Positions 1-7,871 are shown, counted from the first letter of the stretch. The stretch: 18,685 bases of DNA from Devosiaceae bacterium (GCA_021648375.1 JAKISW010000044.1:1-18685); one strand, 5' to 3'. Numbers and translations are program-made. Notes: a model not told the origin generated them from the sequence alone.

Positions 1-1
1 C

Positions 2-613
2 CTTAGTGGCGAGCAAAAAAATCTGAACAGTATATCCTTGCCCATGCCCGGATTGCACAATGCCTTAAATGCCACTGCAGCGATTGCTGTTGTTGATCAG
101 CTTGAAGTTGGTGCAGATGCCATTCGAAAAGGCTTATTCGAATTTAGCGGGGTTAAACGGCGGTTTTCAAAAACCGGGGAAGTGGATGGAGTTGTAATCA
201 TTGATGATTATGGGCACCATCCGGTTGAGATATCCTATGTGTTGGAGGCTGCGCGCCAGTCGGCAAAAAACCATGTTATCGCGGTTATGCAACCCCATAG
301 ATATTCGCGCCTTTCAGAACTTTTTGAAGAATTTGCTGCCTGTTTCAATGATGCGGATACCGTAATTGTTGCGCCGGTTTTTACCGCTGGAGAAGAAGAA
401 ATTGAAGGAGTTAATCATCGGGAATTGGCGCGCAGAATTCGTGCTTTGGGGCACAGGGATGTGCGCACCATTGATGACCCAAAAATGCTGGCGCCTTTAA
501 TTTTTGAGCGGGCAACAACAGGGGATTATGTGGTTTGCCTTGGGGCGGGAAATATTACCCAATGGGCGCAAAAACTTCCTGATGAGCTTATGCAGTTGAA
601 AAACGGAGCTTAA
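2..613 (+). CDS. murC: UDP-N-acetylmuramate--L-alanine ligase MurC, 3' part only
   Basis: This is the C-terminal part (203 codons) of the cytoplasmic ATP-dependent ligase that adds L-alanine to UDP-MurNAc, the first step of the peptidoglycan stem peptide. The reading frame is open from the window edge, so the start lies upstream. The visible part begins just before the conserved PMPGLHNALNATAA segment at the central/C-terminal domain boundary. It continues with FSGVKRRF, then DDYGHHPVEI, then QPHRYSRL, and then the FNDADTVIV strand, all typical of the MurC C-terminal Mur-ligase domain. The gene ends with TAA seven bases before the murB start, consistent with one transcription unit. Nothing looks broken. 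The identification is firm; only the missing N-terminal and ATP-binding portions cannot be checked. Confidence 0.96.
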   Translation, partial: LSGEQKNLNSISLPMPGLHNALNATAAIAVVDQLEVGADAIRKGLFEFSGVKRRFSKTGEVDGVVIIDDYGHHPVEISYVLEAARQSAKNHVIAVMQPHRYSRLSELFEEFAACFNDADTVIVAPVFTAGEEEIEGVNHRELARRIRALGHRDVRTIDDPKMLAPLIFERATTGDYVVCLGAGNITQWAQKLPDELMQLKNGA

Positions 614-620
614 ATTTCAA

Positions 621-1592
621 GTGATATATCCTGATTTGCGAGAAGAATTTTCTAACTGGATTGAAAAGGTCCGGGGAAAGCTGGTGCATAATCAAAATCT
701 TGGAGAAATCACCTGGTTTCGCACCGGCGGCGCGGCGCAATTGTTTTTTTTGCCCGCTGATGAAGATGATTTGAAATTGTTCCTTAAAAACCTGCCTCAG
801 GAAATTAAAGTAACCATAATCGGTCTTGGTTCGAACCTTTTGGTCCGTGATGGTGGGCTGGAAGGTGTGGTTATTCGCCTGCCGGTAAAGGGATTTGCCG
901 GGCTTGAAATTCTGCCCGATCATAAAGTGAGAGTGGGGGCGGCGATGCCTGATATTCGCTTTGCCCAGGCCATGGCCAAAGCAGGCGTTGACGGTTTTAC
1001 CTTTTATCGGGGCATTCCCGGTGGCATCGGAGGCGCGCTTTATATGAATGCTGGCTGTTATGGCACCGAGACAAAACAAAGGTTGATTTCTTTAAGTGGG
1101 ATAACGCGCTCTGGCGAAATGATTGAACTTAGCAATCAGGACATGGCTTATGAATATCGAAAATCCCACGGCCCCAAGGGAATGATATTTACCAGCGCCA
1201 CCTATCAGGGATTTGCCGGGGATATGGGCAAGCTAGAAGAAGAAATGGCGCAAATTACCTCAACCCGTGAAGATTCTCAGCCCACAAGGCATAAAACCGG
1301 AGGCTCGACGTTCAAAAACCCTCCGGGTCAATCAAGCTGGAAGCTGATTGATCAGGCCGGATGCCGGGGTTTGACCATCGGCAAGGCTCAGGTTTCTGAA
1401 AAGCATTGCAATTTCCTGCTCAATCTTGGCGGTGCAAGTGCCCATGATCTGGAATTGCTGGGGGAAACAGTGCGCAATCGGGTGCGGGAAAATTCTGGAG
1501 TAGATCTGGTGTGGGAAATCCGGCGCATGGGGAATTTTGAGCCGGGAAAAGAAATTCATCAGTTTTTGGATGGAGAGGTTTTTGCAGCATAA
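621..1592 (+). CDS. murB: UDP-N-acetylenolpyruvoylglucosamine reductase MurB
   Basis: This FAD- and NADPH-dependent cytoplasmic reductase converts UDP-GlcNAc-enolpyruvate to UDP-MurNAc. The protein is 323 residues, as expected for alphaproteobacterial MurB. Visible motifs are WFRTGGAA at residues 32-39, the FAD-binding GLGSNLLVRDGG at 68-79, GIPGGIGGALYMNAGCYG, and GGSTFKNP with the proton-donor serine at S229. The C-terminal WEIRRMG supplies the catalytic glutamate E299. The short form, without the extra tyrosine loop, resembles type II MurB, but I did not verify this. The start is GTG, seven bases after the murC stop. A GGAG at 605-608, inside the end of murC, is a rather distant ribosome binding site. 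The 3' end overlaps the next gene, so the two are probably translationally coupled. Confidence 0.96.
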   Translation: MIYPDLREEFSNWIEKVRGKLVHNQNLGEITWFRTGGAAQLFFLPADEDDLKLFLKNLPQEIKVTIIGLGSNLLVRDGGLEGVVIRLPVKGFAGLEILPDHKVRVGAAMPDIRFAQAMAKAGVDGFTFYRGIPGGIGGALYMNAGCYGTETKQRLISLSGITRSGEMIELSNQDMAYEYRKSHGPKGMIFTSATYQGFAGDMGKLEEEMAQITSTREDSQPTRHKTGGSTFKNPPGQSSWKLIDQAGCRGLTIGKAQVSEKHCNFLLNLGGASAHDLELLGETVRNRVRENSGVDLVWEIRRMGNFEPGKEIHQFLDGEVFAA

Positions 1593-2652
1593 TAACTCCG
1601 TAAAGTCGGGTAAGTCCACAAGGTTGCACGGGCTTGATCTGGCCAGGTTTTTGGCATTTGCCGGGATGGTTTTTGTTAATTTTAAAGTGGTTATGGGGGC
1701 GGAAACGGGCGCCATATGGGCCCAGTATTTTTTGGGTTTTTTAGAGGGAAAAGCGGCGGCAACCTTTGTGATTCTAGCCGGTATAGGCCTTGGCATCGGG
1801 GCCGCGCGCAACACTTCAAGCAGTTTTAATCTGGTGATATTGAAGCGGGCGGGTTTTTTGTTTGTAATCGGTATGCTCAACGCGCTGATTTTTCCAGCGG
1901 ATATTTTGCACTATTATGCGCTTTATTTTGTATTTGGTCTGTTGCTGATACGCCAGTCTGTAAAGGTGATTGCCAGTGTTGCCCTTGTATTTCCTTTTAT
2001 ATTTTTGCTTCTGACTGCAATCTTTGACTATGAGCAGGGATGGAACTGGATAACTCTGGATTATGCAGGGTTTTGGAGCTTTGAAGGGTTTTTCAGAAAC
2101 TTGTTATTCAACGGTTTTCATCCATTGGTGCCGTGGATGAGCTTTTTACTGCTGGGCTTTATTCTGGCGCGGCTGAAATTGGCAGAAAAACGCACCCATA
2201 ATATGCTGATGTTAACCGGTGCCATAGCGCTGGGACTTGCATATGTATTGTCGGATTTTCTGTCCGGGCTGGACCCGGAGATGGCCGAAATTTCAGGTGT
2301 GGCGCCCATGCCACCCATGCCCCTATATATGCTGGCGGGCAGTGGAGCGGGGGTTTTGCTTATTGGCATTTGTCTTGCTGTTTTGTCTGGCCGGGTTTTT
2401 GCTGGCGAAGTTCCCGCATGGCTGCAAATATTTATCACCACCGGACGGCAGGCATTATCGCTTTATATATTTCACATATTTATTGGTATGGGTATTTTAG
2501 AAGCATTTGGTCTTTTGGGGGGACAAAATTCTCAAATTGCGGTTTTTGCTGCCGGTTTGTTCATAATTGCCTCTATAATCTATGCCACGGTATGGGCGCG
2601 GTATTTTAAGGGCGGGCCGTTCGAATTGCTGATGCGTCGAATGACCGGCTGA
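1570..2652 (+). CDS. Predicted DUF418-type multi-pass membrane protein (possible acyltransferase)
   Basis: This integral inner-membrane protein of about 360 residues has roughly ten hydrophobic segments. Its N-terminal pattern, GLDLARFLAFAGMVFVNF, and an internal DILHYYALYFVFGLLL segment resemble the YeiB/DUF418 and heparan-alpha-glucosaminide acetyltransferase-like (DUF1624) families. The C-terminal TGRQALSLYIFHIF segment matches the usual start of a DUF418 domain. Members of this superfamily are thought to move acyl groups across the membrane, but the substrate here is unknown. The frame is open from TTG 1537. I chose ATG 1570, which overlaps murB by 23 bases, because it lies just before the conserved N-terminus. 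TTG 1582 is an alternative; no start has a convincing ribosome binding site. The gene sits between murB and ddl, so co-expression with wall synthesis is likely. A role in modifying peptidoglycan or another envelope polymer is only inference. Confidence 0.75.
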   Translation: MERFLQHNNSVKSGKSTRLHGLDLARFLAFAGMVFVNFKVVMGAETGAIWAQYFLGFLEGKAAATFVILAGIGLGIGAARNTSSSFNLVILKRAGFLFVIGMLNALIFPADILHYYALYFVFGLLLIRQSVKVIASVALVFPFIFLLLTAIFDYEQGWNWITLDYAGFWSFEGFFRNLLFNGFHPLVPWMSFLLLGFILARLKLAEKRTHNMLMLTGAIALGLAYVLSDFLSGLDPEMAEISGVAPMPPMPLYMLAGSGAGVLLIGICLAVLSGRVFAGEVPAWLQIFITTGRQALSLYIFHIFIGMGILEAFGLLGGQNSQIAVFAAGLFIIASIIYATVWARYFKGGPFELLMRRMTG

Positions 2653-2682
2653 TAAAAAAATTTGGTTTGTGGAGACCAAAAA

Positions 2683-3603
2683 ATGGCAAAACATGTGGCG
2701 GTTCTCAAAGGCGGCTGGTCGGTTGAGCGCGAAGTTTCTTTGAACAGCGGCGCATTTCTGGCTCAAAGCGCCCGTGATGCCGGTTATGAAGTCACCGAAA
2801 TTGATGTGAAGCGCGATATTGGCGAAGTTTTGACAAAGTTAAAGCCTGATCTGGTGCTAAATGGTCTGCATGGTCGTTTTGGCGAAGATGGAACCATTCA
2901 GGGCATGTTGGAAATTTTGGGCATTCCCTATACCCATTCTGGGGTTTTGGCCTCGGCATTGGCCATGGATAAACATCAAAGCAAAATAGTTTTAAAGGGC
3001 GTCGGGGTGCCGGTTACCACTCATATTATTGCTCATATTGAAGATATTGCCCGCAAACATGTGATGAAGCCCCCTTATGTGATCAAGCCGGTGGCTGAAG
3101 GATCAAGTGTGGGCATTTTTATCGTTAAAAGTGAAACATCTCATCCCCCCCAGGAAATTTTGCGAACGGACTGGCAGGGGGGCGAATATCTGATGGTTGA
3201 GAGATATATTCCAGGGCGAGAACTCACCTGTGCGGTCATGGGGGATGTGGCGCTTGGGGTAATTGAGATAGTTACAGACTTAAATTTTTACAATTATGAG
3301 GCAAAATACGCCTCCGGCGGCTCAAAACATGTGCTTCCGGCAGAAATTCCGTCAAAAGTTTACGAAAATGTACAGAAGTTATCGTTAAAAGCTCATGAAG
3401 CGTTGGGATGTCGCGGAATAAGCCGTGCAGATTTTCGCTTTAATGATCTTGCCGGGCAGGATGGGGAACTGGTTTGCCTTGAAGTCAATACCCAGCCGGG
3501 AATGTCTTCGACATCGCTGGTTCCTGAAATGATTGAACATGCCGGGCACAGCGCAAAAGAGTTTGTTACCTGGATGTTGGAGGATGCAAGTTGTCTCAGA
3601 TAG
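2683..3603 (+). CDS. ddl: D-alanine--D-alanine ligase
   Basis: This cytoplasmic ATP-grasp ligase joins two D-alanines to form the dipeptide that MurF adds to the peptidoglycan precursor. At 306 residues it has the length of E. coli DdlB. The N-terminus shows GGWSVEREVSL, with the substrate-binding glutamate at E15. Further on are LHGRFGEDGTIQG, the ATP-grasp loop EGSSVGI with serine S142, and NYEAKY with active-site tyrosine Y205. The magnesium ligands D250, E267 and N269 lie in RADFRF and CLEVNTQPG. The residue triad E15, S142, Y205 matches a D-Ala-D-Ala enzyme rather than a D-lactate ligase. I chose ATG 2683 because GGAG at 2671-2674 lies eight bases upstream; an in-frame TTG at 2662 has no such support. 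Its last 13 bases overlap ftsQ. Confidence 0.96.
   Translation: MAKHVAVLKGGWSVEREVSLNSGAFLAQSARDAGYEVTEIDVKRDIGEVLTKLKPDLVLNGLHGRFGEDGTIQGMLEILGIPYTHSGVLASALAMDKHQSKIVLKGVGVPVTTHIIAHIEDIARKHVMKPPYVIKPVAEGSSVGIFIVKSETSHPPQEILRTDWQGGEYLMVERYIPGRELTCAVMGDVALGVIEIVTDLNFYNYEAKYASGGSKHVLPAEIPSKVYENVQKLSLKAHEALGCRGISRADFRFNDLAGQDGELVCLEVNTQPGMSSTSLVPEMIEHAGHSAKEFVTWMLEDASCLR
3579..3583 (+). promoter_or_regulatory. Ribosome binding site fixing the TTG start of ftsQ
   Basis: A perfect GGAGG lies inside the 3' end of ddl, seven bases before TTG 3591. It is the reason for placing the ftsQ start within ddl and implies coupled translation of the two genes. Confidence 0.75.
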
Positions 3604-4499
3604 GCACTATTTCAGCACAAAATAACGCTCCCAGGGCGCAGGTTTTAACAGGTAGTAACCAATTTGACATGCCCGTTTCCAGGTTGCCTGAAATTGCAAA
3701 GCCGCGAACTTTACGGGCTGTTGTTGCTTTAAACCATATCTGGGTATTGCACAAAACTCTTATAGTTAGGGTTGGGGCTGCTCTATTTATGGCGCTGATT
3801 TTAGCAGTTGGCTTTCAGGCGCGCGGAGGGATTTCTCAGACACTCATCAATACCGGGGATTTGCTGGCTTCACGCTTGGCAGTGATTGGATTTGGTATTG
3901 GAGAAATTTCCATAAGTGGGCAGTCCATGTCTATGGAAGCAGATATTGCGGCAGCAATCGCCATTGATTCGACAAGTAATATTTTTAATTTTGATGTGGA
4001 GGCGGCGCGATTGAGAATTCTTGAAATTCCATCAATCAACGATGTCAGCGTTCGTAAAATCTATCCCTCAGGCCTGATTGTGGAAGTTTCTGAAGTAACT
4101 CCGATTGCCAGATGGCGGGTAGATGGGGTGACTTTTGTTATCGATGGCAGGGGAATACAAATTGCCAGCGCTACCGCAGCAGATAAAAATCTTCCACTGG
4201 TGATTGGTGATGGTGCGGCTAACGATGCATTGAGTATGATAATTGCCCTTGAAAATTACCCTGCCCTTAAAGATGAGCTTTTGGCGCTGAGCCGTATCGC
4301 GGACAGGCGCTGGGATATGATTTATAGTTCCGGCCTAAGAATACAATTGCCCGAAACCGAAGTGGGGCGCGCCCTGTTTCAGTTGCAAGAGGCACAAAAT
4401 AATTCGCAACTTCTGGACAGAGACCTGTCTGTTATTGATATGAGGGTGGCCACAATTGCGGCATTAAGAGTTAACAAACGTGAAGAAGTTTCGCATTAG
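3591..4499 (+). CDS. ftsQ: Cell division protein FtsQ
   Basis: FtsQ is a bitopic inner-membrane divisome protein that links early cytoplasmic components to FtsL, FtsB and the septal synthesis enzymes. The 302-residue protein has a cytoplasmic tail of about 56 residues and one membrane span at about 57-77 (VRVGAALFMALILAVGF). A periplasmic POTRA domain starts near residue 103 with FGIGEISISGQ and runs to about EVTPIARW. The FtsQ domain follows, including VDGVTFVIDGRGIQI and a DMR-containing C-terminal strand. Overall conservation is low, as is normal for FtsQ, so the call rests on topology, the POTRA pattern and the position between ddl and ftsA. The start is TTG with a strong ribosome binding site, overlapping ddl by 13 bases. 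Confidence 0.93.
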   Translation: MSQIGTISAQNNAPRAQVLTGSNQFDMPVSRLPEIAKPRTLRAVVALNHIWVLHKTLIVRVGAALFMALILAVGFQARGGISQTLINTGDLLASRLAVIGFGIGEISISGQSMSMEADIAAAIAIDSTSNIFNFDVEAARLRILEIPSINDVSVRKIYPSGLIVEVSEVTPIARWRVDGVTFVIDGRGIQIASATAADKNLPLVIGDGAANDALSMIIALENYPALKDELLALSRIADRRWDMIYSSGLRIQLPETEVGRALFQLQEAQNNSQLLDRDLSVIDMRVATIAALRVNKREEVSH

Positions 4500-4545
4500 G
4501 TTTCGCGATAATAGTGTTAAATAACAATAGTTTAGAGAAGATTTG

Positions 4546-5859
4546 ATGATTACTGATTCATTTACCTCCCGGCTTCGCCCGGTTCAGACCGGAAAGTCAA
4601 GCCTTGTAGCTGTGCTTGATATCGGTTCAACAAAAATCTGTTGTATTGTAGCGCGTCTGGTGCCCCGTGCTGAAGGCAAGGCTCTAAAAGACCGCAGCCA
4701 CGTGGTTGATGTTGTCGGATTTGGCTATGGACCATCAGCAGGAATTAAAAGTGGGGTTATAAGCGACCTTGCCAAGGCCGAACAGGCTATTCGCAGTGTG
4801 GTTGGCGCCGCCGAGCGCATGGCTGGCCTTACGGTGGAAACCGTAATTGTAAATGTAAGTGCTGGCCGTTTGGGTTCGGAAACGTTCAGCGCTTCGGTTT
4901 CACTTGATGGCACCGAGGTGGAACGCGGTGATATTTCCAGGGTTTTAGCGGCTGTCAATGAGCGCACAGTGCGCAATGAACGCTCAGTTATTCACGCTCT
5001 GCCAATTGGGTTTTGTCTTGACGGGCAAAAGGGAATTAGTGACCCGTTGGGAATGGTTGGAGATCAGTTTAGTGTCGATGTTGCGGTAATTTCGGCAGAA
5101 ACTCTGGCTATGCGCAATATTGAGCTGGTTTTGAACCGTTGCCATTTACAGATCGAAGCCTTGATTGCCACTCCCTATGCCAGCGGTTTAGCAACTCTGG
5201 TTGATGATGAGGCAAAGCTTGGAGTTGGAGTGGTTGATTTTGGCGGTGCCACCACCACAGTTTCTGTGTTTAATGATGAAAGACTGGTTTATAGTGATGC
5301 CATTGCCATTGGCGGGCATCATCTGACTATTGATATTGCGCGACAATTATCGGTCAGCGTGGAAACCGCTGAGCGGTTAAAAACCTATTATGGATCGGTT
5401 TTGCCGGGTCAAAGCGATGAGCGGGATCTGATTCAGGTTGAAGAAGTTGGTCTTGATGGAATTTCCAACCAGATCACCCGATCAACGCTGACGCGCATAA
5501 TCAGACCCCGGGTCGAAGAGATTCTTAACGCAATTGCCGAACGTCTGCAGGCAACCGGCATGATGGATGTATGCGGAAGAAGGATTGTAATGACCGGCGG
5601 GGCCAGTGAGTTAACGGGATTACCGGAAATGGCTCGCAGGATATTGGCGCGCAATGTTCGTATCGGGCGTCCCTTAGGTGTTGGAGGTCTTCCCGAACAG
5701 GGCAGGGGACCAACCTTTTCCACGGTTGTGGGAATGCTGGTCTATCCGCAGATTTGCCATCAGGAATTTGTTGAGCCGGGTCATGGCAATAAACTAATCG
5801 GCAAAAACGGTTATTTCTCCAGAGTTTCCAACTGGCTGGTTAATGGTCTTAGGGCATAA
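4546..5859 (+). CDS. ftsA: Cell division protein FtsA (actin-like membrane anchor for FtsZ)
   Basis: FtsA is an actin-fold ATPase that tethers FtsZ filaments to the membrane and recruits later divisome proteins. The 437-residue protein shows the phosphate-1 loop VLDIGSTK around D25 and a second loop VVDFGGATTTVSVF with D231. The nucleotide-binding MTGGASELTGL spans about 349-359. The protein ends in an aromatic and basic segment, KNGYFSRVSNWLVNGLRA, the typical amphipathic membrane-targeting helix preceded by a flexible linker. I chose ATG 4546, with GAGAAG at 4535-4540 just upstream; an adjacent TTG at 4543 is less likely. The gap from ftsQ is 46 bases without an evident terminator. The next gene, ftsZ, is separated by an unusually long spacer with regulatory sites. 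Confidence 0.97.
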   Translation: MITDSFTSRLRPVQTGKSSLVAVLDIGSTKICCIVARLVPRAEGKALKDRSHVVDVVGFGYGPSAGIKSGVISDLAKAEQAIRSVVGAAERMAGLTVETVIVNVSAGRLGSETFSASVSLDGTEVERGDISRVLAAVNERTVRNERSVIHALPIGFCLDGQKGISDPLGMVGDQFSVDVAVISAETLAMRNIELVLNRCHLQIEALIATPYASGLATLVDDEAKLGVGVVDFGGATTTVSVFNDERLVYSDAIAIGGHHLTIDIARQLSVSVETAERLKTYYGSVLPGQSDERDLIQVEEVGLDGISNQITRSTLTRIIRPRVEEILNAIAERLQATGMMDVCGRRIVMTGGASELTGLPEMARRILARNVRIGRPLGVGGLPEQGRGPTFSTVVGMLVYPQICHQEFVEPGHGNKLIGKNGYFSRVSNWLVNGLRA

Positions 5860-5933
5860 TATCAGGTCTGCCATCTCAAGCGGTATCTGACCTTTGGTGC
5901 CATTGCGCTAGCGATAAAATAATAATTATATGT

Positions 5934-5944
5934 GATTCTATACT
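5934..5944 (+). promoter_or_regulatory. GANTC methylation site next to a -10-like hexamer upstream of ftsZ
   Basis: GATTC at 5934-5938, a match to the CcrM target GANTC, directly abuts TATACT at 5939-5944, which matches the sigma-70 type -10 consensus in five of six positions. No good -35 is seen at the usual distance. An alternative weak pair is TTGCGC at 5903-5908 and TATATG at 5927-5932 with an 18-base spacer. Established knowledge: in Caulobacter, CcrM methylation and GcrA stimulate ftsZ transcription. That the same holds here is inference, since one GANTC in a 288-bp spacer is about what chance would give. Confidence 0.35.
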
Positions 5945-6087
5945 TGGCTTTTCCTTAAGGCGTGGTTTGAGTATGGCCTGAACCGGATAAAATTTGTGCT
6001 TTGAACCAATGCTTATGCTTAATATTTGGTGTTTTTAAGCCATAGTTTTTGCAATTTGCATAAAAATTGATGAGAATGCGCTATATG

Positions 6088-6103
6088 TTAGGGAGCGATT
6101 AAC
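6088..6103 (+). promoter_or_regulatory. Probable CtrA binding site upstream of ftsZ
   Basis: TTAG, seven bases, then TTAAC matches the CtrA consensus TTAA-N7-TTAAC with one mismatch. It lies 44 bases before the ftsZ start codon and just downstream of a TATATG hexamer at 6082-6087. Established knowledge: CtrA binds and represses the ftsZ promoter in Caulobacter. Position and match suggest the same role here. The rest of the 5860-6147 spacer also holds an inverted repeat, GCTTAA at 6017-6022 and TTAAGC at 6035-6040, and the palindrome CCTTAAGG at 5953-5960, neither of known meaning. Confidence 0.55.
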
Positions 6104-6147
6104 GATTTAGAGGGTAATTTGGCTTCAAACCCCAAGTGAGGCCTGAA

Positions 6148-7770
6148 ATGAGCATCAATCTTACAATTCCCGATATCCAAGAACTGAAACCGCGCATCAC
6201 CGTATTTGGTGTTGGTGGAGCTGGTGGTAACGCCGTTAACAATATGATCGAATCGGGCCTTGATGGCGTTGAATTCGTGGTCGCCAATACTGACGCTCAG
6301 GCGCTGGTACTTTCAAAGGCAAACCGGGTGATTCAGCTCGGTGTTGCTGTTACTGAAGGGTTGGGAGCGGGGTCGCATCCTGACGTTGGTCGCGCTGCGG
6401 CTGAAGAAAGCATTGATGAAATCAATGACCACCTCAGTGGTTCCCATATGGCATTTATTACAGCCGGCATGGGTGGCGGAACCGGGACCGGTGCTGCGCC
6501 CGTTGTAGCCCGCGCCGCGCGTGAGCAAGGTATTTTGACGGTTGGCGTGGTAACTAAGCCATTTCAGTTTGAAGGTCAGCGCCGTATGAATCTGGCCGAA
6601 GATGGAATTGATGAATTGCATCGGTATGTGGATACGCTGCTGGTTATTCCCAACCAAAATCTGTTTAGAGTTGCCAATGAAAAAACCACGTTTGCTGATG
6701 CTTTTGGCATGGCGGACGAGGTGCTTTATTCAGGGGTTGCGTGCATTACGGATCTGATGACCAAGGAAGGGATGATCAACCTTGATTTTGCCGATGTTCG
6801 CTCGGTTATGCGAGGGATGGGCAAGGCAATGATGGGCACCGGCGAGGCATCCGGGGAAGACCGGGCCAGGGTTGCAGCAGAAGCTGCCATTTCAAACCCG
6901 CTGCTTGATGATGTTTCCATTCAGGGGGCGCGAGGACTTCTTGTTTCTATAACCAGTGGGCGCGATATTACTCTTTATGAAATTGATGAAGCGGCAAGCA
7001 GGGTTCGCGAGGAAGTCGGTGCCGAAGCCAATATTGTTTTTGGTGCAACTTTTGATGACAGTATGGAGGGTACGGTGCGGGTTTCAGTAGTTGCGACCGG
7101 AATCGAGGCCGCCATGGTGCAGGCAATGGATCCGGTTCAACCCAATTCTGACCGGGCACCTATTATGGTTGATCGCGCTCAAATAGGGCAGGCACCAATG
7201 GCAACCAACGAAGAGGTTGGGGAGCAGTTGGAAGCTGATATGGCAGATGCAGTGCTTGAAAGAGCTTTGGGTTCTGACGTCGAGGCCGATAATGGTGATG
7301 TAATGGTTGAGCCTTATGTGCCACAAAATCCCATGACCAAAAGTATGGAGGAAACCCAGTTAAGTGGTGATGCTCCAATTCCAAGCGCCTATGTTCCGCA
7401 AAATCCCCAGCGCCCAGAGGGCAGAGGCCGTATTCCACGCACAGATGAAATGCCGGCGGTCGCTCAAAAAATAATCGCTGATGCACGTCAGGATACGCCC
7501 CAGCCAAAACCATTGAACGCACCAAGAGCATTACTAAAACGCCTTGCTTCTAATGTGGGACTAACCCTGTCGGCAAAAGACACAAAGCAACCACGCCAGA
7601 CAGAAGATATGGATGCTCAAATGGCCATCGAGGCACCGTCTTCAAGACAGCGCCCTAGTCGCACAAATATGGGGGCGAGTGGAGATTTGGATACTACCGG
7701 ACGAGCAAATAAAGAAGCTTCATCTTCCGATCAGATTGAAATTCCCTCGTTTTTGCGCAAACACGGGTAA
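6148..7770 (+). CDS. ftsZ: Cell division protein FtsZ
   Basis: FtsZ is the tubulin-like GTPase that polymerises into the cytokinetic ring at midcell. The 540-residue protein carries the nucleotide-binding FGVGGAGGNAVNNM at residues 20-33, NTDAQAL, and the tubulin signature GMGGGTGTGAAP at 107-118. The synergy loop NLDFADV at 211-217 supplies catalytic acids D213 and D216. After about residue 320 comes a long, acidic, low-complexity linker, as usual in alphaproteobacteria, and then the conserved tail EIPSFLRK (531-538) that binds FtsA and other partners. The linker contains YVPQNP twice (390-395 and 415-420). ATG 6148 was chosen because GAGG at 6138-6141 lies six bases upstream; GTG 6136 is in frame but has no ribosome binding site. 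A strong terminator follows the gene. Confidence 0.98.
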   Translation: MSINLTIPDIQELKPRITVFGVGGAGGNAVNNMIESGLDGVEFVVANTDAQALVLSKANRVIQLGVAVTEGLGAGSHPDVGRAAAEESIDEINDHLSGSHMAFITAGMGGGTGTGAAPVVARAAREQGILTVGVVTKPFQFEGQRRMNLAEDGIDELHRYVDTLLVIPNQNLFRVANEKTTFADAFGMADEVLYSGVACITDLMTKEGMINLDFADVRSVMRGMGKAMMGTGEASGEDRARVAAEAAISNPLLDDVSIQGARGLLVSITSGRDITLYEIDEAASRVREEVGAEANIVFGATFDDSMEGTVRVSVVATGIEAAMVQAMDPVQPNSDRAPIMVDRAQIGQAPMATNEEVGEQLEADMADAVLERALGSDVEADNGDVMVEPYVPQNPMTKSMEETQLSGDAPIPSAYVPQNPQRPEGRGRIPRTDEMPAVAQKIIADARQDTPQPKPLNAPRALLKRLASNVGLTLSAKDTKQPRQTEDMDAQMAIEAPSSRQRPSRTNMGASGDLDTTGRANKEASSSDQIEIPSFLRKHG

Positions 7771-7797
7771 AAAAATCTTAAAAAATGCAAAAGAATG

Positions 7798-7829
7798 ACT
7801 GGCACGGGGTTCCGTGTCAGTTTTTTTTT
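7798..7829 (+). terminator. Intrinsic terminator after ftsZ
   Basis: A nine-base-pair GC-rich stem, CTGGCACGG pairing with CCGTGTCAG through one G-T wobble, has a four-base loop and is followed by nine T residues. It lies 27 bases after the ftsZ stop. This is a textbook Rho-independent terminator and separates the division cluster from lpxC. Confidence 0.92.
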
Positions 7830-7871
7830 GTTTACAAAGGTTTTTGGGATGATTGGGACTGGGGTTCGGTT

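Noticed and set aside
588..1079. Open frame of 163 codons on the minus strand
   Set aside because: It lies opposite murB, which has full family motifs; no ribosome binding site or recognisable protein features.
1332..1880. Open frame of 182 codons on the minus strand across the murB end and the DUF418 gene
   Set aside because: Shadow of two real genes on the other strand; the composition is proline- and alanine-rich and resembles no family.
5860..6147. Searched the ftsA-ftsZ spacer for a small gene or small RNA
   Set aside because: No frame with a good start signal and no strong hairpin with T tract; only regulatory-type elements are supported.
7785..7871. N-terminal extension of LpxC by 29 codons
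   Set aside because: The extension would be read through the terminator stem and T tract and has no family similarity; ATG 7872 fits orthologs and has a G-rich ribosome binding site.
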